Assembly (NCBI RefSeq): GCF_937616625.2
Contig: NC_065576.1
Span: 14,448,501-14,512,500, forward strand
Direction of reading: 5' to 3'
DNA: 64,000 nucleotides
Source: Mercurialis annua
Taxonomy: Eukaryota > Streptophyta > Magnoliopsida > Malpighiales > Euphorbiaceae
Made by a program: the position numbers and the translations under genes. Of the stretch, positions 60,601 through 64,000 are shown one piece after another. Each line of letters opens with the position of its first letter. The stretch's first letter is position 1. The notes under the pieces were generated by a model. The model saw only the letters and a list, made by a program, of their open reading frames with translations, made no database searches and was not told the DNA's origin.

Positions 60601-61376
60601 GCGACGTACATATAGACCGGTGAAAAGTAAAAATAAACAAGCATCTATTTTACCAACTCCGAAGATAAATAATCATGAAGCTATTAACCCAAAGTTCTAC
60701 AACAGTTTATTTGCTCAAAACCATAGTCTGTTTTTTTTTATCGAACTCCCAAACGATGTGTGCCTGTGCTTTATTTTTTATCGAACTCTCTAAAAAATAA
60801 GAAAAGCGGATCTATACGGATACAGGCACCATTATGTTTTTTATCCGGGCGATAGCCGCCGGGATATGGTGTAGATTTCACCGTTGCTCTGCACACGCAG
60901 GGGCTTCAAGGGAGGTTTCGCCCGTTTTAGAAGTCGAATCTGGGTGGGCTGTCCCCACGAAAGCTGAAGGACGTCCAGAGAGACGGCCAGCTTTCCTATC
61001 TCTTTTATGCCTCTTGATAGTAAACTTGATTCTCGTAAATCCACGAATCGAAGTAAAATAATATAGCAATCTGTGGAATTAGCCGGAAAAAAATAGATCA
61101 TTATGAATTCTATTTAAAAGCGACGTATATTAGAACCTAAAAGTAAAATAATCAAACATGTATCATTATGAATTCGCCCTTTTTAGAAGATGAATCCGGG
61201 TGGGCTGTCCCCCACGAAAGCTGAAGGACGTCCAGAGACGTTCGGATCGGACTCCGGAATACAAATCCACGTAAATGCGACGTACATATAGACCGGTGAA
61301 AAGTAAAAATAAACAAGCATCTATTTTACCAACTCGGAAGATAAATAATCATGAAGCTATTAACCCAAAGTGGAGT
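54616..61376. repeat. Higher-order tandem array of A, B and C monomers
   Basis: Three related monomer types share 'aaaagcgacgta', 'gaaaagtaaaa', 'aactccgaagataaataat' and 'aagcggatatatacggatac'. Type A (420 bp) is anchored by 'cggatcggactccgg' at 54661, 55881, 57244, 57664, 58084, 58505, 59724, 60147, 60567 and 61243. Consecutive A units are 420-423 bp apart. Where B and C intervene the gap is 1220 (54661-55881), 1363 (55881-57244) and 1219 (58505-59724). The order is ABC ABC AAAA BC AAA, then a truncated B and A. Units are highly alike, suggesting recent unequal exchange or amplification. Confidence 0.9.
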
Positions 61377-61715
61377 CATATCTCCAGGAAGTTCTGATCA
61401 TATAGGAAGAGAGCCGGCCAGCTTTCCTATTTCTTTTATGTCTCTTGATAGTAAAATATTATAGCAAGCTGTGGAACTACCCGGAAAAAAATAGATCATT
61501 TTGAATTCTCTTTAAAAGTGACGTGTGTTTGAACGGAAAAGTAAAATAATTATAAATAGTTATAAACCGTTTCCGTTGCCAGAAAGTCCATGTCTTTTAC
61601 TTTAACTTCGTCCACTAGGCACCTCAGCCGTAAAAAAAGGTAATATGCGCGAAGAGATCCGGCCATCTTTCTTATTTCTTTTGTGTCTCCGGATAGTAAA
61701 CTTGATTAATTAACT
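61377..61715. repeat. Diverged B-type monomer pieces at the array edge
   Basis: 'ggccagctttcctatttctt' followed by 'ttatgtctcttgatagtaaa' (61414-61458) and again a weaker copy at 61651-61700 match the start of type B units at 56286 and 60984, but with more differences. Higher divergence at the edge of an otherwise uniform array is expected if exchange homogenises the centre. Confidence 0.65.
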
Positions 61716-62100
61716 AGTCCATAGAGTCGAATTCAGCATATCTGCCTCGTATCTATAGCTATCTTGTTGTGTTATAGGCATAACTCTAATTTCCAATCTC
61801 CAATTGAACCGATTCAAACGTCCCTTGAAACTTTACTCGAAGACCTATAGCTTTATAATGATGAGAAATTAAACGTTTCTAGTGAATGCGTGATTGCATG
61901 GTGACTCTTCACTAAAAGACGTATTTTGTAAAGAAAACTCTTAACCAGTTGGATTCAAACTCTATAAATAGGGGGTTATCTATGTTTCTTTTGTCTACTT
62001 GTTCCCATTAGATGAATTTGTTTTAATTTAAATGTACGTCGTTTTTATTAATTTTTATATGAACTATTTCATCTGAATTGTTCAACCCTCGTATCTATGC
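61716..62100 (+). promoter_or_regulatory. Unique segment with TATA box in the large transposon
   Basis: A non-repetitive stretch with a canonical plant TATA (tctataaataggg, 61961-61973). No long frame follows it. It may be the element's own promoter or a captured one; evidence is limited to the motif. Confidence 0.3.
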
Positions 62101-62285
62101 TTATCTATTATATATCTTTGGGGAGTGTATCCACTCTCTCTATAGATGAGAGTGGTTTTGAAAAAAATTACATGTAAGAAATATTTTTTTAAAATAATAC
62201 TGTTTAACGAGATATATTGTTTAACTCGTGGAAAGTGTATCCACCATCGAAATGATGAGAGTGGGTTTGAAATATGCCATAATGT
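62100..62285. repeat. Diverged direct repeat (~120 bp apart)
   Basis: 'gtgtatccactctctctata' with 'gatgagagtggttttgaaa' (62126-62164) and 'gtgtatccaccatcgaaatg' with 'atgagagtgggtttgaaat' (62236-62274) form a degraded duplication near the right end of the transposon. Confidence 0.65.
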
Positions 62286-62421
62286 CACATGTACCTATTT
62301 ATAATTATTGTTTGCTTTAACCGGTTATACAAGTAGCTAATTGTTTTTGTCTTATTCGACCGCCAAAATACTTGGCTCTCCTTGCGCTGGACCGGTCCAG
62401 CGCTGGACTGAAGTCCGACCC

Positions 62422-62475
62422 AAAGATGGTGGACGCATAATAATGAATAAGTTTGCATCATATCTCCTGATGGAT
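62422..62475 (+). pseudogene. Continuation of the PLP gene copy (exon 5 part)
   Basis: 'aaagatggtggacgcataat' then 'aatgaataagtttgcatcatatctcc' corresponds to exon 5 of the intact gene (43309-43358) with a few changes. Similarity ends at about 62468. It joins directly to 53870 once the transposon and one target copy are removed. Confidence 0.75.
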
Positions 62476-62630
62476 CCGGAGATGGAGGCTCTGATGTGGA
62501 TTCAGATCCGTCGGCAGTTGGTAAGGAACGGATGTGCGGATCTACGTAGACAAAAAATAAAGATGAGTATGAAATTAATTTAGAATACACTCCGATACTT
62601 AAGTTAAGTTAGTAAAGGATAAAAAAATAA

Positions 62631-62946
62631 GGGTTAATTACATATAAAATCATAAACTTTGCGCCAAGTTTCAAAAATAACATAACCTTTGAAACGTGTC
62701 AATTATAGACACCACCTTTCATTTTTTTCAAAAATAACATGGGCGATTTTTAGTGGCATTTTTGCTGACGTGGTATGACACGTGGCAGACCCATCGGGTG
62801 TCCAAGTCAGCAAAATTTCACCAAAAAATGTGCCCATGATGAAATTGAAAAAAAATGAAAGGTGGTGTCTATAATTGACACATTTTAAAGGTAATGTTAT
62901 TTTTGAAACTTAGTGCAAAAGTCATGATTTTATATGTAATTAGCCC
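62631..62946. mobile_element. Foldback MITE (316 bp), Mutator-like
   Basis: Starts gggttaattacatataaaat and ends with its complement (attttatatgtaattagccc). Arms pair through 'gtgtcaattatagacaccac' against 'gtggtgtctataattgacac'. Flanking 9-mers aaaaaataa (62622-62630) and aaaagataa (62947-62955) match 8 of 9. Confidence 0.8.
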
Positions 62947-63189
62947 AAAAGATAACTATAAGTAACAAAATAAAGATATAAATATAACCTTTTAATAGTG
63001 ATATTGTTACCTTTTCACAGAGAGTTGAGTTGGACTCTTACATTCTGAGATTTGTAGAAAATATACCATCATCTCCAAATCGACAAACACATTGTTTGCT
63101 TCCTAAATTCGCTTATCTTAACACAATTAACTAAATTAATTAGTTAAATAGACCAAATTTGGTCTGATTTTTAGTTTGAGATTTAATTT

Positions 63190-63278
63190 TATATATAAAT
63201 AAAAGAAATTGATTCATTTATCTCTCCTATTCTCTCTCGGCGCACGATAGTGTTCCCTCGCTAATCTACGCCGTTTCC
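63190..63278 (+). promoter_or_regulatory. Possible LINE 5' UTR with TATA-like run
   Basis: 'tatatataaataaaag' (63190-63205) is followed by a CT-rich leader ('ttatctctcctattctctct') ending at the ATG at 63279. LINE promoters are internal and variable, so this is only suggestive. Confidence 0.3.
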
Positions 63279-64000
63279 ATGGCGAAGAAACAGGGGAAGA
63301 AAATCAACTCGCAACAGGCAAAAGTTAACAAGGAAGTGAATGATAGTGATGGAATTGCAGATCTAGTTGTTCAAACACCCAAGGAAGCAGAAACCCTAGA
63401 AGTTTCAGAAGTGGATCCAGTATCCATTACTGTGAATACTGACTGAGATTGATGAAGGAAGTGATAAGGTTGAAGTTACAGGTCTTGAAACGACTAAAAC
63501 TGAGAAGAAATGGGTCGGTCTGCTGAAGTCTAATAGGCAGAATGATGCTGGGAATGCTTTGAAGTATATTCCGCCGGCTGTTAGCAACGGAATTCGAATA
63601 GCTAGGGTTAAGGAGGAGGATATGGTGGAGGAAATGGAGAGATGGAGCTATGCTATTATTAGCTGCGTTTATGGCCTCACTCCAAGATTTTTTAAGCTCC
63701 AAAACTTCATTAAGAATCGTTGGGAAATAATAGGGATGACTCAGTTTCACCAAATCAAGCCAAACTTGTTTGCTTCCATTTTTGAATCAGAGGAAGGAAA
63801 AGTCAAAGCTATGACGGATGGTCCCATTACTTTCGATAAACATCCTCTTCTGCTACAGGAGTGGAAGAGAAATATGTCTTTTGACATTGAAGATGTAGCT
63901 ACTGTTCAATTTTGGGTTAAATTCCCTCTTCTTCCTTGGGAATACTGGAATCCGGAATCACTCAGTTCCATAGCCAGCACCCTGGATAAACCGTTATTCG
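63279..64000 (+). pseudogene. LINE ORF1 with DUF4283 domain, frameshifted, cut by window end
   Basis: The ATG at 63279 opens a basic N-terminus (MAKKQGKKINSQQ) that meets a TGA at about 63443. One frame over, reading continues from about 63445 to the window end without a stop: EIDEGSDKVEVTG, then KKWVGLLKSNRQNDAGNALK and the DUF4283 pattern (WSYAIISCVYGLTPRFFKLQ, then FASIFESEEGKVKAM, DGPITFDKHPLLLQEWKRNM, FWVKFPLLPWEYWNPESLSS). DUF4283 proteins are the nucleic-acid-binding ORF1 of many plant LINEs. A single-base change near 63440 breaks the frame. A CCHC knuckle and ORF2 would be beyond base 64000. Confidence 0.8.

Larger units (their letters stand above)
53871..62421. mobile_element. 8.55 kb TIR transposon carrying a higher-order satellite array, 11 bp TSD
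   Basis: The left end has gaaagtctaaggtccagcgc and the right end, complemented, gggtcggacttcagtccagc. Both continue with 'gctggaycggtccagcgcaag' and, after small gaps, 'cgaataaga' and 'aacaatt', giving terminal inverted repeats of about 65-85 bp. The 11-mer aaagatggtgg is exact on both sides (53860-53870, 62422-62432), and the uninterrupted parent sequence is visible in the PLP gene exon 5 (near 43309). TSD length points to Mutator-like elements, but the ends are not ones I recognise. No frame longer than 113 codons and no transposase motif exist inside; ~7 kb is tandem repeat. Confidence 0.85.

Noticed and set aside
55455..61101. Many similar 60-113 residue minus-strand open frames, and plus-strand ones, in the 54.6-61.1 kb array
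   Set aside because: They recur at the monomer period, begin and end at variable points, exist on both strands and have no domain resemblance. They are a consequence of repeating a sequence with few stops, not a gene family.
53871..62421. Helitron or LTR retrotransposon as explanation for the satellite-bearing element
   Set aside because: Helitrons make no target duplication and have no inverted ends; there are no LTRs, PBS or PPT. The inverted ends with an 11 bp duplication require a cut-and-paste type DNA transposon.

Overview
This window looks like nuclear DNA of a flowering plant, probably a eudicot. It is AT-rich and intron-bearing, and it is filled with plant-type transposable elements: LINEs with RRM or DUF4283 ORF1, zf-RVT domains, Copia and Ty3/gypsy LTRs, Mutator-like foldback elements with 9-11 bp target duplications, hAT elements, a Stowaway MITE, a Helitron and a tRNA-derived SINE. 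There are no operons, rRNAs or CRISPR arrays. Only one gene looks intact: a five-exon PLP-dependent class-V aminotransferase/cysteine-desulfurase-like gene at 39179-43452 (630 codons, all splice sites and phases consistent).

Layout. 1-6240: LINE remnants, including an almost full-length but stop-ridden LINE (RRM, endonuclease, RT, zf-RVT). 6370-8173: two foldback transposons, the second with a palindromic minisatellite. 9492-10546: a tandem duplication whose second copy took two different MITEs. 11114-17062: Mutator-like elements, including a 3.5 kb Pack-MULE-like element holding an NLR gene fragment and a small array of ~180 bp repeats, and two elements nested one in the other with perfect target duplications. 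17.1-20.8 kb: Helitron tails and a minus-strand LTR fragment. 21-23.5 kb: minus-strand LINE pieces around a Copia LTR. 24862-38302: an old 13.4 kb Ty3/gypsy (Tat/Ogre-like) element with diverged LTRs, PBS, PPT, gag trace and an antisense plant-mobile-domain (PMD) gene remnant, itself hit by a Helitron and a foldback element.

39-46.3 kb: the PLP gene, followed by a 2.6 kb Mutator-like element containing a hAT inside a hAT plus a SINE. 46672-49784: a non-autonomous LTR retrotransposon whose internal region is mainly a decayed minisatellite. 49995-51808: a probable solo LTR. 53540-62475: a decayed duplicate of part of the PLP gene, split in its exon-5-like part by an 8551 bp terminal-inverted-repeat element flanked by a perfect 11 bp target duplication. 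That element carries ~7 kb of higher-order tandem repeats (monomers A, B, C) and no recognisable transposase. The window ends with a foldback MITE and the start of another LINE (DUF4283 ORF1).

The most unusual object is the 8.55 kb satellite-bearing transposon at 53871-62421. Its structure can be read directly from its ends and target duplication, but its superfamily (Mutator-like by TSD length) is an inference.
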